Below, one piece after another: positions 16,312-24,313 of a stretch of DNA of 57,340 bases; positions within the stretch are counted from its first letter, which is position 1, and every line of letters begins with the position of its first letter. The translations under genes were made by a program, and so were the position numbers. The stretch is from Sphaerisporangium cinnabarinum. Its GTDB lineage: Bacteria > Actinomycetota > Actinomycetes > Actinomycetales > Cellulomonadaceae. Location of the stretch: positions 1-57,340 of the forward strand of contig QAPD01000016.1 in the NCBI GenBank assembly GCA_003052455.1, in the 5' to 3' direction. Under the pieces are notes generated by a model. The model had not been told where the DNA came from, made no database searches, and saw nothing but the letters and a program-made list of their open reading frames with translations.

Positions 16312-17385
16312 TCAGGCGGTGCCGGCCGCCTCCGCGAGCGTCTCCACGACCCGCCGGGCGGCGTGGCCGTCACCGTACGGAGCGGCGTCGGTCGCCGAGG
16401 GGCGGGGTCGCGAGACGGCCGCGCGGATCGCCTCCGCGTCGTCGGCCAGGACGTTCCACCCGAGGCCGATGGTCTCGACCCACTCGGTCTCCGTGCGGAT
16501 CGTCGTGCAGGGCACGCGCAGCAGGAACGCCTCCTTCTGCAGGCCGCCGGAGTCCGTGACCACCCCGGCGCTGCGCAACGCCGCCGCGACGAGGTCGGGG
16601 TACGCGAGCGGGGCGTGGGACCGCAGGGCGCCACGGTCGAGGGACACGCCGTGCTCGGCCGCCTTGGCGACGACACGGGGGTGCGCGAGCAGCACGACCG
16701 GGCGGTCGAGACCGGCGAGCGCGTCGACGATCGCCGCCATCCGCTCCGGGTCGTCCGTGTTCTCGGCGCGGTGGATCGTGGCGAGGTGGAAGCCGCCGGG
16801 CTCGAGCCCGAGCTCGGCGAGCAGCGGGACGCCGCGGTCGGCGACCGCGTCCCTGACCTGGAGCAGGACGTCGGTCATCACGTCGCCGACGAGGACGGAG
16901 CGCGCCCCCAGCCCTTCGGACGCGAGGTGGTCCATCGCGACCTGCGTCGGTGCGAGGCACAGGTCGGCGGCGTGGTCCGTGAGGACGCGGTTGTGCTCCT
17001 CGGGCATGCGCCGGTTGAAGGACCGCAGGCCCGCCTCGAGGTGCGCGAGGGGGACGTGCAGCTTGACCGCCGACACCGCGGCGGCGAGCGTCGAGTTGGT
17101 GTCGCCGTACGCGAGGACCCAGTCGGGCCGGTGCTCGTCGAGCACGGCGTCGAGGGCGCCGAGGATCGCGCCCGTCTGCACGCCGTGGCTGCCGGACCCG
17201 ACGCCCAGGTGCACGTCCGGGTCGGGGATCCCGAGGTCGCGGAAGAACACGTCGGACAGCATCGGGTCGTAGTGCTGACCCGTGTGGACGATGACGTGCT
17301 CGGCTCCTGCCGCCGCGGCCGCCTGCGCGATCGGGGCGAGCTTGACGAACTGCGGACGCGCGCCGACGACGCTGAGGATCTTCAC
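16312..17385 (-). CDS. wecB: Non-hydrolysing UDP-GlcNAc 2-epimerase family (WecB/WbpI)
   Basis: A protein of 357 aa, full length for the family. Landmarks: ILSVVGARPQFVKLAPI, HTGQHYDPMLSDVFF, WVLAYGDTNSTLAAAV, HLEAGLRSFNRRMPEEHNR (acidic catalytic residues near 117-131), LATIHRAENTDDP (catalytic His near 203), VTDSGGLQKEAF and TIRTETEWVET. It inverts C2 of UDP-GlcNAc, or in WbpI/WlbD of UDP-GlcNAc(3NAc)A. With the aminouronate operon at 3011-5690 and the dehydrogenase at 21904 it would complete the route to UDP-ManNAc(3NAc)A. WecB-type ManNAc production is the alternative. The GTG start has no ribosome binding site but sits 8 nt after TAGCAT, so the transcript may be leaderless. Confidence 0.93.
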   Translation of the reverse strand: MKILSVVGARPQFVKLAPIAQAAAAAGAEHVIVHTGQHYDPMLSDVFFRDLGIPDPDVHLGVGSGSHGVQTGAILGALDAVLDEHRPDWVLAYGDTNSTLAAAVSAVKLHVPLAHLEAGLRSFNRRMPEEHNRVLTDHAADLCLAPTQVAMDHLASEGLGARSVLVGDVMTDVLLQVRDAVADRGVPLLAELGLEPGGFHLATIHRAENTDDPERMAAIVDALAGLDRPVVLLAHPRVVAKAAEHGVSLDRGALRSHAPLAYPDLVAAALRSAGVVTDSGGLQKEAFLLRVPCTTIRTETEWVETIGLGWNVLADDAEAIRAAVSRPRPSATDAAPYGDGHAARRVVETLAEAAGTA

Positions 17386-17393
17386 GAGCGTCG

Positions 17394-17399
17394 ATGCTA
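17394..17399 (-). promoter_or_regulatory. Candidate -10 box of the epimerase gene (leaderless type)
   Basis: TAGCAT on the minus strand, 8 nt before the GTG at 17385, with no ribosome binding site in between. It shares the intergenic region with the divergent amidase promoter. Confidence 0.5.
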
Positions 17400-17437
17400 G
17401 CGGGCGCGAGGTGCTTTCCCCGGTCGACGATCTCGGC

Positions 17438-17443
17438 TAGGTT
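17438..17443 (+). promoter_or_regulatory. Candidate -10 box of the CWB2 amidase gene
   Basis: TAGGTT, about 55 nt before the GTG at 17499. A TTTCCC lies 17 nt upstream (17415-17420) and is a poor -35 match. Confidence 0.4.
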
Positions 17444-17498
17444 CGGCCTCCGTCGCCGTCTGTGCCGACGCAGGGGGCCCACCATCAGGAGGCGAATC

Positions 17499-19661
17499 GT
17501 GGCGCGCCACGCAGCACGCACCATCATGTCGACGACCGCCCGGACGGGCAGGACGCGCCCCGGCGACCGGGGCGCCCGCCGTCTGCGTTACGCCGCGGCG
17601 CCGTTCCTCGTGCTCTCGCTGGCGCTCGCCCCGGCCGCGAGCGCCACGCCGGGACCTGCCGACCCCGAGTCTCCGGACGCCGCGGCCCAGGTGCCCGCCG
17701 TGACCGCGGACCTGCCGGAGGTCGGCACCGCCGCGGCCTCCGTCGTGACCCACGACGTGACGCCGGGCGGTGCGATCACGGTCGAGGACGGCTTCCAGAC
17801 CGCCGCGCTGACATGGCCGTCGCGCCTCGACGGCGCGGTGCCCGAGCTCCGGCTGCGAGCCTTCCAGGAGGACGGTGCCTGGGGACCGTGGACGCATGCC
17901 GAGAGGTCGACCGACGGCGCGGACACGGGGACGGGCGACGTCGTCGCGACGACCACCGTCTACGTGGGCGAGTCGGAGGCGGTCGAGGTGTCCACCGTCG
18001 ACCCGGGCGCCGACCTCCCTGACGGCGTCCGCGTCACGACGGTGTCCTCCGAGCCGGTCGGGGCGGCCGGGGCCGGGGGAGCGGGGGCGGTGCCCGCGGA
18101 GGACCGGGCGCAGGCGGCCGCCGGACCGGTGATCGTCACGCGGGCGCAGTGGGGCGCCGCCCCGGCCCGGTGCGCCTGGGACGCGGCCCCCGCCCTCAAG
18201 GGCGGCGTGGTCCACCACACGGTGAACACGAACGACTACACGTCCACCGCTCAGGTCATGCAGCTCATCCGGAACGACCAGGCGTTCCACCAGGCCGCCG
18301 CCCCGAACGGGAACGGGTGGTGCGACCTCGGCTACAACTTCCTGGTCGACAAGTGGGGCAACGTCTACGAGGGCGCCGCCGGCAGCCTGGAGACGGCGCT
18401 GATCGGCGCCCACACGGGCGGCTTCAACACGGGCACCGTCGGGGTCGCGATGGTCGGGACCTACACGAGCACGGCGCCGCCGGAGGCCCAGCTCGACGGT
18501 GTCGCGAAGATCATCGCGTACCGCCTGGCGCGCTACGGCGTGGACCCGGCGGGGACCGCGACGTTCACGGCGGCGAGCAGGACCGCGGGCGGCCGGTTCG
18601 CCGCAGGACAGTCGGTCGTCCTCCCGAAGGTCTTCGGCCACCGGGACACCCACCAGACGGAGTGCCCCGGTGGGCTCGCCTACGGCCGGCTGGCGCACGT
18701 CCAGGACCTCGCGGCGCGCTACTTCCAGCAGTACGTCGTCCGGGCGGAGCGGATCTCGGGCGCGAACCGCTACGCGACGTCGGCCGCGATCTCGGCGGCG
18801 ACGTTCTCGCCCGGCGTCCCGGTCGCGTACGTCGCGAACGGCCAGGCCTTCCCGGACGCGCTCTCGGGTGGCGCGGCGGCCGTCGTCGGTGGTGCGCCGG
18901 TGCTGCTCGTCGCGTCGACGGCCGTCCCCACACCGGTCCTGCAGGAGCTCGAGCGACTCCGCCCGGGCCGGATCGTCGTGCTGGGCGGCACCGGCGTGGT
19001 GCCCGGCGCGGTCGTCGCGCAGCTGGAGGGTCTGACGCAGGGCGGGGTGACCCGCCTCTCCGGCGCCGACCGGTTCGCGACGTCGGCCGCGATCTCGGCG
19101 GCCACGTTCGCGCCGGGCCCGGACGTCGCCTACGTGGCGAACGGCCTGGCGTTCCCCGACGCGCTGTCCGCGGCACCGGTCGCGGGCGCCGAGCGGGCGC
19201 CGGTGCTGCTCGTCGGACCGACCTCCGTCCCGGCCTCCGTCGAGGGCGAGCTCCTGCGTCTGCGCCCGGGCCGGATCGTCGTCCTGGGCGGGGCCGGCTC
19301 GGTGTCCGCCGCGGTCGCGGACCAGCTCGCGACGCTCGCGCCGGGCGGGGTGACCCGCACCGCCGGCGCCGACCGGTACGCCACCTCGGCGGCCGTCTCG
19401 GCACGGGCCTTCTCGCCGGGGGTCCCCGTCGTCTTCGTCGCGAACGGTCTGGACTTCCCGGACAGCCTGTCGGGCGCGCCGGCCGCCGGCATCGGTGGCG
19501 GCCCCGTGCTGCTCACCGCGAGCACCCGCATCCCGGCGTCGGTCGCCGCGGAGCTGGACCGGCTGGATCCCGCGCGCGTGGTCGTGCTCGGCGGCGCGGG
19601 CGCGGTGTCCGAACCCGTCCGTGAGGCACTCTCCGCGTACGTGCGCGGGAGCGCCTCATGA
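17499..19661 (+). CDS. Secreted PGRP-type amidase with three CWB2 repeats
   Basis: A protein of 720 aa from the GTG at 17499, 6 nt after AGGAGG (17487-17492). A basic start plus RYAAAPFLVLSLALAPAASA form a Sec signal peptide (cleavage near residue 49). After a beta-rich Asp/Thr-rich region, the amidase domain spans about residues 212-400: RAQWGAAP, GVVHHTVNTND (zinc His near 238), GYNFLVDKWGNVYEG, IGAHTGGFNTGTVGVAMVG and FGHRDTHQTECPGG (second His and Cys). Three cell-wall-binding type 2 repeats follow (about 417-720), each with ANG-FPDALS and RIVVLGG signatures. It would cleave the N-acetylmuramoyl-L-alanine bond outside the cell while bound to wall polymer. DNA-level repeats between CWB2 units 1 and 2 are nearly identical over about 40 nt. 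Confidence 0.92.
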   Translation: MARHAARTIMSTTARTGRTRPGDRGARRLRYAAAPFLVLSLALAPAASATPGPADPESPDAAAQVPAVTADLPEVGTAAASVVTHDVTPGGAITVEDGFQTAALTWPSRLDGAVPELRLRAFQEDGAWGPWTHAERSTDGADTGTGDVVATTTVYVGESEAVEVSTVDPGADLPDGVRVTTVSSEPVGAAGAGGAGAVPAEDRAQAAAGPVIVTRAQWGAAPARCAWDAAPALKGGVVHHTVNTNDYTSTAQVMQLIRNDQAFHQAAAPNGNGWCDLGYNFLVDKWGNVYEGAAGSLETALIGAHTGGFNTGTVGVAMVGTYTSTAPPEAQLDGVAKIIAYRLARYGVDPAGTATFTAASRTAGGRFAAGQSVVLPKVFGHRDTHQTECPGGLAYGRLAHVQDLAARYFQQYVVRAERISGANRYATSAAISAATFSPGVPVAYVANGQAFPDALSGGAAAVVGGAPVLLVASTAVPTPVLQELERLRPGRIVVLGGTGVVPGAVVAQLEGLTQGGVTRLSGADRFATSAAISAATFAPGPDVAYVANGLAFPDALSAAPVAGAERAPVLLVGPTSVPASVEGELLRLRPGRIVVLGGAGSVSAAVADQLATLAPGGVTRTAGADRYATSAAVSARAFSPGVPVVFVANGLDFPDSLSGAPAAGIGGGPVLLTASTRIPASVAAELDRLDPARVVVLGGAGAVSEPVREALSAYVRGSAS

Positions 19662-19691
19662 TCCGGCGGCGCGACCGCGCGGGCGGGTGCT

Positions 19692-19711
19692 CCGACCGTC
19701 CCGACGGTCGG
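19692..19711 (+). terminator. Perfect inverted repeat after the amidase gene
   Basis: CCGACCGTC (19692-19700) and GACGGTCGG (19703-19711) separated by CC. It lies 30 nt after the amidase stop and 14 nt before the next start codon, without a T-run. It could be a terminator or an operator; the tight 2-nt centre fits a protein-binding site as well as a hairpin. Confidence 0.45.
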
Positions 19712-19725
19712 TAGAGAGCCGGCCC

Positions 19726-21789
19726 GTGCCCGCGCCCGTGCAGCGCCCGTCGTCCGGCGTCCGGGCGCGCGCCGGGACGGGTGCTGCGCCCGACCGGTTC
19801 CGTCTCGACGTGCAGGGCCTGCGCGCCGTCGCGGTGGCGGCCGTGGTCCTCTACCACGCGGGCGTGCCGTGGCTGCCCGGCGGCTACGTCGGCGTGGACG
19901 TCTTCTTCGTGATCTCGGGCTTCCTCATCACGGGGCACCTGCTCCGGTCGCTCGAGACGGACGGCAGGGTCGGTCTCGCGGAGTTCTACGCGCGCCGCGC
20001 CCGCAGGATCCTCCCGGCGTCGTTCGCCGTGCTGGTCGTGACGATGGTCGTCGCGGCCCTCACCCTCGGTCCGGTCCGCGTGCGCGAGGCCGCCGTGGAC
20101 GCGCTCGCGACGGCGGCCTACGTGCCCAACCTGCTCTTCGCCCACCGGGGGACGCAGTACCTCGAGGAGACGGAGCCCCCGTCCCTCTTCCAGCACTACT
20201 GGTCGCTCGGTGTCGAGGAGCAGTTCTACCTCCTGTGGCCGCTGCTGCTCGTCGGGTTCTTCGCGGTGCGCCGCTCCCACCGCGTCCTGACCGCGCTCGT
20301 CGGCGCGGTCGTCGTGGTGTCGTTCGTGGCGTGCGCGGTGCTGACGGTCGGCTCTCAGCCCTGGGCGTTCTTCGGTCTGCCCGCGCGGGCGTGGGAGCTC
20401 GCCGCCGGAGGGCTCGTCGCGGCGCTGCTGCATCGTGGCGCGGCGCTGCCTCGTGGGCTGGCCGTGCCGATCGGCTGGGCGGGGCTGGGGGCGGTCGTCG
20501 CGGCGGTGCTCCTGCTCGACGCCGCCACCCCGTTCCCGGCACCGTGGGCGGCCCTCCCCGTGGCGGGCACCGCGGCGGTGGTCCTCGCCGGTGCGAGCGC
20601 CGGGGCGCGCGGCCCGGTCGCCGTGCTCGCCCGTCCGTCCATGGTCTGGGTGGGTGGTATCTCCTACTCGCTCTACCTCGTGCACTGGCCGGCCATGACG
20701 CTGCCGCAGGCGATCCTCGGTCGGACGGAGCCGCTGCCCGTCCTCTGGCAGCTGCTCGTGGCCGCGGCCTGCGTCCCCGTGGCCTGGGCGTCGTACCGGT
20801 ACCTGGAGACCCCCTTCCGCACGGCTCCACGGCTCCGCTCCGCGTCGCCCCGACGGGTCGGTGCGGTCGCGCTCTCGGCCACGTGCGCCGTCGCGCTGGG
20901 GGCCGGGCTCATGGTCGGGGCCGCGGACCGCGCTCCGCAGTCCTCGGGCGCCGTCGTCGCGAGCGGGGACCTGCGGCGCTCGCCCGAGGGGACGGCGGTC
21001 GTGCCGGCGAACCTCGAGCCGTCGCTCGCCGAGGCCGGCGACGACCTGCCCGTCGTCTACGCGGACGGCTGCCAGCTCGACGCGGCCGAGCAGGAGCCGG
21101 CGCGGTCCTGCCGGTACGGGGCGGACCCGGGCGCGCCGCGCGTCGTCCTGTTCGGCGACTCCCACGCGAGCCAGCTGGTGCCCGCGCTGCTGCCCCTCGC
21201 CGACGCCGGGGCCGTCGTGCTCGAGGTCATGACGAAGAGCGGCTGCCCCGCCGCGGACCTCGACGTGGTCACGGGTCGAGGGCAGCCGTACCCCACGTGC
21301 TCGCCGTGGCGGGAGCGCGTCCTGGACCGGCTCGCGAGCGACCCGCCGTCGGCGGTGGTCGTCGCCGACTACGCCGGGCAGTCCGGCGCCCCGGACGGCG
21401 CGCGGTTCGGCGCGCAGGAGTGGACCGACGCGCTCGGCCGGACCCTGGGTGCGCTCCCCGGCGCGACCCCTGTGCTGGTCGTGGGCGACACGCCCACCCC
21501 GGGGGCGTCGCCCACCGCGTGCCTGTCCGTGCACCTCGACGACGCGGCGGCGTGCGCGCTGCCGCCCGACGCACGCAACACCGTCGTCCACGAGGCGGAG
21601 CGTCGGGCCGCGGCGCGGGGCGGGGCGCGGTTCGTCACGCTCGACGAGTACCTCTGCGACGACGCGTCGTGCCCGGCCGTCATCGACGACACGCTGGTGT
21701 ACCGGGACGGGACGCACCTGACCGCCACGATGGCGGAGCGCCTGGCGGAGGTCCTGGGCCCGGAGGTCCTCACGACCCTGCCGCGGTGA
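19726..21789 (+). CDS. OafA-like O-acyltransferase with SGNH domain (copy 1)
   Basis: A protein of 687 aa from GTG 19726; the exact start is uncertain. The N-terminal acyltransferase-3 domain (about 10 helices, residues 25-400) begins FRLDVQGLRAVAVAAVVLYHAGVPWLPGGYVGVDVFFVISGFLITG, with the catalytic His in LYHAG and the RRARRILPAS loop. The C-terminal extracellular SGNH domain has VVLFGDSHASQL (block I Ser) and DGTHLTA (block V Asp-His). Such fusions O-acetylate extracytoplasmic polysaccharide or peptidoglycan. It lies between the amidase and the nucleotide-sugar dehydrogenase, and a paralogue is at 34428. The acyl acceptor is unknown. Confidence 0.9.
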   Translation: MPAPVQRPSSGVRARAGTGAAPDRFRLDVQGLRAVAVAAVVLYHAGVPWLPGGYVGVDVFFVISGFLITGHLLRSLETDGRVGLAEFYARRARRILPASFAVLVVTMVVAALTLGPVRVREAAVDALATAAYVPNLLFAHRGTQYLEETEPPSLFQHYWSLGVEEQFYLLWPLLLVGFFAVRRSHRVLTALVGAVVVVSFVACAVLTVGSQPWAFFGLPARAWELAAGGLVAALLHRGAALPRGLAVPIGWAGLGAVVAAVLLLDAATPFPAPWAALPVAGTAAVVLAGASAGARGPVAVLARPSMVWVGGISYSLYLVHWPAMTLPQAILGRTEPLPVLWQLLVAAACVPVAWASYRYLETPFRTAPRLRSASPRRVGAVALSATCAVALGAGLMVGAADRAPQSSGAVVASGDLRRSPEGTAVVPANLEPSLAEAGDDLPVVYADGCQLDAAEQEPARSCRYGADPGAPRVVLFGDSHASQLVPALLPLADAGAVVLEVMTKSGCPAADLDVVTGRGQPYPTCSPWRERVLDRLASDPPSAVVVADYAGQSGAPDGARFGAQEWTDALGRTLGALPGATPVLVVGDTPTPGASPTACLSVHLDDAAACALPPDARNTVVHEAERRAAARGGARFVTLDEYLCDDASCPAVIDDTLVYRDGTHLTATMAERLAEVLGPEVLTTLPR

Positions 21790-21802
21790 TCCCCACCTCG
21801 CG

Positions 21803-21808
21803 TATCCT
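21803..21808 (+). promoter_or_regulatory. Candidate -10 box of the nucleotide-sugar dehydrogenase
   Basis: TATCCT, immediately followed by GCACG. The same 11-nt string TATCCTGCACG occurs at 23298 before the GlfT1-like gene. About 95 nt separate it from the ATG at 21904. Confidence 0.45.
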
Positions 21809-21903
21809 GCACGGTGGTTCGAGCGCCGCGCGCCGAACGACCTCGGTGCGGGTCCCGAGCGGGAAGCCCCCGGACCGACCACCCCTCGCCGGAAGGAACA
21901 CCG

Positions 21904-23214
21904 ATGCGCATCGCCGTCGTCGCCCTGGGAAAGATCGGCCTGCCTCTGGCCGTCCAGTTCGCGTCCAAGGGGCACGAGGTGATCGGGGTCGACGTCAACG
22001 CGGCCACGGTCGCCACGGTCAACGAGGGCAAGGAGCCCTTCCCGGGGGAGGCCGACCTCGCCGAGAAGCTGGCCGAGCTCGTCCCTGCCGGCAGGTTGCG
22101 TGCGACCACCGACTACGCCGAGGCGGTCCCCGGTGCGGACGCCGTCGTGCTGGTGGTCCCGCTGTTCGTGGACGAGGAGACGGCGGAGCCCGACTTCGGG
22201 TGGATGGACGCCGCCACCCGGTCCCTGGCCGAGAACCTCACCCCCGGCACGCTCGTCTCGTACGAGACGACGCTCCCCGTGGGCACGACCCGCAACCGGT
22301 GGAAGCCGATGCTCGAGGAGATCTCCGGTCTCGTCGAGGGCGAGGACTTCCACCTGGTCTTCTCCCCGGAGCGCGTGCTGACGGGCCGTGTGTTCGCCGA
22401 CCTGCGCAAGTACCCCAAGCTGGTCGGCGGGCTGTCGGCCGAGGGCGCGGAGCGGGCTCGTGCCTTCTACGAGGCCGTGCTCGACTTCGACGAGCGGCCC
22501 GACCTGGACCGACCCAACGGCGTCTGGGACCTCGGCTCCGCGGAGGCCTCGGAGCTCGCGAAGCTCGCCGAGACGACGTACCGCGACGTGAACATCGGGC
22601 TGGCCAACCAGTTCGCCCTGTTCGCGGACAAGCAGGGGATCGACGTGCACGCCGTGATCGACGCGAGCAACTCGCAGCCGTACAGCCACATCCACCGGCC
22701 CGGCATCGCCGTCGGCGGCCACTGCATCCCGGTGTACCCGCGGCTCTACCTGTCCGTCGACCCCGAGGCCTCCATCGTGCGCGAGGCGCGTGCCGTCAAC
22801 GCGGCCATGCCGGAGCGCGTCGTCGGCCGTGCGGTGGACCTGCTCGGGTCGCTCGACGGCCTCCGCGCCGTCGTCCTCGGCGCCGCGTACCGCGGCGGCG
22901 TCAAGGAGACCGCGTTCTCGGGCGTCTTCGCCACCGTCGCGGCGCTCGAGAAGGCCGGTGCCTCCGTGCGCGTGCACGACCCGCTCTACTCCGACGACGA
23001 GCTGGTGGCGCTGGGCCTGACGCCCTTCCGGACCGGCGACGAGGCCGACGTCGTGGTCGTCCAGACCGACCACGCCGAGTACCGCGAGACCGGCGTCGAG
23101 GACGTCCCCGGTGCCCGTCTCGTCGTCGACGGCCGGGGGGTGACGACCGCCGAGCGCTGGTCCGGCGTCCCGCGCGTCGTCCTCGGCCGCGGCGACGCGC
23201 CCGAGCGGGCCTGA
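21904..23214 (+). CDS. UDP-N-acetylhexosamine 6-dehydrogenase (WbpA/WecC type)
   Basis: A protein of 436 aa with the three domains of the UDP-sugar dehydrogenase family: NAD-binding VVALGKIGLPLAVQFA and VIGVDVN at the start, a central FSPERVLTGR, and GVGGHC-type active site AVGGHCIPVYP with the nucleophile Cys-274. VYGAAYRGGVKE-like VVLGAAYRGGVKETAFSG begins the UDP-binding domain. GGHCIPxxP, rather than GGSCFPKD, marks enzymes for N-acetylated UDP-hexosamines, not UDP-glucose. It oxidises C6 twice to give the uronic acid, with 2 NAD+. Ribosome binding site GGAAGGAA. With the epimerase (16312) alone it could make ManNAcA; with the operon at 3011-5690 it would start the diacetamido-uronate pathway. 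It stands as a single-gene unit ended by a hairpin. Confidence 0.92.
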   Translation: MRIAVVALGKIGLPLAVQFASKGHEVIGVDVNAATVATVNEGKEPFPGEADLAEKLAELVPAGRLRATTDYAEAVPGADAVVLVVPLFVDEETAEPDFGWMDAATRSLAENLTPGTLVSYETTLPVGTTRNRWKPMLEEISGLVEGEDFHLVFSPERVLTGRVFADLRKYPKLVGGLSAEGAERARAFYEAVLDFDERPDLDRPNGVWDLGSAEASELAKLAETTYRDVNIGLANQFALFADKQGIDVHAVIDASNSQPYSHIHRPGIAVGGHCIPVYPRLYLSVDPEASIVREARAVNAAMPERVVGRAVDLLGSLDGLRAVVLGAAYRGGVKETAFSGVFATVAALEKAGASVRVHDPLYSDDELVALGLTPFRTGDEADVVVVQTDHAEYRETGVEDVPGARLVVDGRGVTTAERWSGVPRVVLGRGDAPERA

Positions 23215-23238
23215 CCCGTCGGGCGGGGCACCGGTCGC

Positions 23239-23276
23239 GCGCGGTCCGCCCGTCCTCCGGGGCGGGCGACCCGCGC
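23239..23276 (+). terminator. GC hairpin after the nucleotide-sugar dehydrogenase
   Basis: Outer stem GCGCGG (23239-23244) with CCGCGC (23271-23276), a 2x2 internal loop, and inner stem CGCCCG (23247-23252) with CGGGCG (23263-23268) around a 10-nt loop. No T-run. It separates the dehydrogenase from the next promoter. Confidence 0.5.
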
Positions 23277-23297
23277 GGTCGCGCCCGGCCGGTGCAC

Positions 23298-23303
23298 TAT
23301 CCT
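23298..23303 (+). promoter_or_regulatory. Candidate -10 box of the galactan-like operon
   Basis: TATCCT followed by GCACG, identical over 11 nt to the box at 21803. It lies 50 nt before the ATG at 23354. Confidence 0.45.
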
Positions 23304-23353
23304 GCACGTGCGCTTCCGCGCGTCTCTGTCCGGTTCATCCGTGAGGTCCCCCC

Positions 23354-24313
23354 ATGCGAATCGCCGCGGTCGTCGTCGCCTACGACCGGCGTGACCTGCT
23401 CGTGGAGGCGCTCGACGCCCTCGCCGCGCAGAGCCGCCCCCTCGACGACGTCGTCGTCGTCGACAACGCGTCCCACGACGACTCCGCCGTCGTCGCCGCC
23501 GAGCACCCCGTGGGGGCCGAGGTGCTGGAGCTCCCGCGGAACACCGGGGGAGCCGGGGGCTTCGCCGTCGGCATCGCGCACGCGGTCGAGGCGCTCGGCG
23601 CGGACCTCGTCTGGCTCATGGACGACGACACGATCCCGACGCCGACCGCGCTCGCCGAGCTGCTCGCCGCCCGCGACGCCTACCCGGGCCCGGTCGCCCT
23701 CCTGGGCAGCCGCGTCGTGTGGCACGACGGCCGGGACCACCCGATGAACACGCCTCGCCGGCGGCCCGGCGCGTCCGCGGAGCAGATCGCGCGCGCCCGG
23801 GAGGCCGGTGCGCTGCCGGTGCGGTCCTCCTCGTTCGTCTCGATGCTCGTCGACGCGCGCGCGGTGCGGCACCACGGCCTCCCCGTGGCGGACTACTTCA
23901 TCTGGAACGACGACTTCGAGTACTCGGCCCGCCTCCTGCGGCGCGGGACGGGGCTGCACGTGCCGGCGTCGGTCGTGGAGCACCGCACGCGGACGTTCGG
24001 CGCGACGGACGCGGACCCGGGCGAGCGCTTCTACTACGAGGTGCGCAACAAGCTGTGGATGCTCCTGCGCTCGCCCTCGCTGTCGCCCGAGGAGCGCGTC
24101 CTCTACCTCGGCGCCTCGCTCCGGCGCTGGGCGCGGACGTTCCGCCGGTCGCAGAACCGCCCGGTGCTGCGCGCCGCCGGGCTGCGCGGTGCGCGGGACG
24201 GCGTCTTCCGTCGCCCGCGCAGCAACGCGACCGCGCTCGCCGCCATGGGGCCCGTCACCGCCGAGGTCGGGGCGCTGGACGCGCGCCGCGGCCGGTCGGA
24301 GCAGCCCGCATGA
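23354..24313 (+). CDS. glfT1: GT2 glycosyltransferase, GlfT1-like
   Basis: A protein of 319 aa, GT-A fold: MRIAAVVVAYDRRDLLVEAL, VVVDNASHDDS, LPRNTGGAGGFAVGI, VWLMDDDTIPTP (metal-binding DDD near residue 92) and DYFIWNDDFEYSARLLRRG with the likely catalytic base. The NxGGxGGF and W-DDxEY pattern is typical of galactofuranosyltransferases and related rhamnosyl-galactofuranosyl enzymes. In mycobacteria GlfT1 places the first galactofuranose units on the rhamnose-GlcNAc lipid linker. It is co-transcribed with a second GT2, with glf, a GlfT2-like gene and wzm/wzt close by, as in the mycobacterial galactan locus. It overlaps the next gene by 4 nt. A rhamnosyltransferase role remains possible. Confidence 0.75.
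   Translation: MRIAAVVVAYDRRDLLVEALDALAAQSRPLDDVVVVDNASHDDSAVVAAEHPVGAEVLELPRNTGGAGGFAVGIAHAVEALGADLVWLMDDDTIPTPTALAELLAARDAYPGPVALLGSRVVWHDGRDHPMNTPRRRPGASAEQIARAREAGALPVRSSSFVSMLVDARAVRHHGLPVADYFIWNDDFEYSARLLRRGTGLHVPASVVEHRTRTFGATDADPGERFYYEVRNKLWMLLRSPSLSPEERVLYLGASLRRWARTFRRSQNRPVLRAAGLRGARDGVFRRPRSNATALAAMGPVTAEVGALDARRGRSEQPA

Noticed and set aside
19513-23307. A 1264-codon minus-strand frame and a 1292-codon plus-strand frame over the same DNA
   Set aside because: Both are shadows of the acyltransferase (19726) and the dehydrogenase (21904), whose motifs are intact in another frame.
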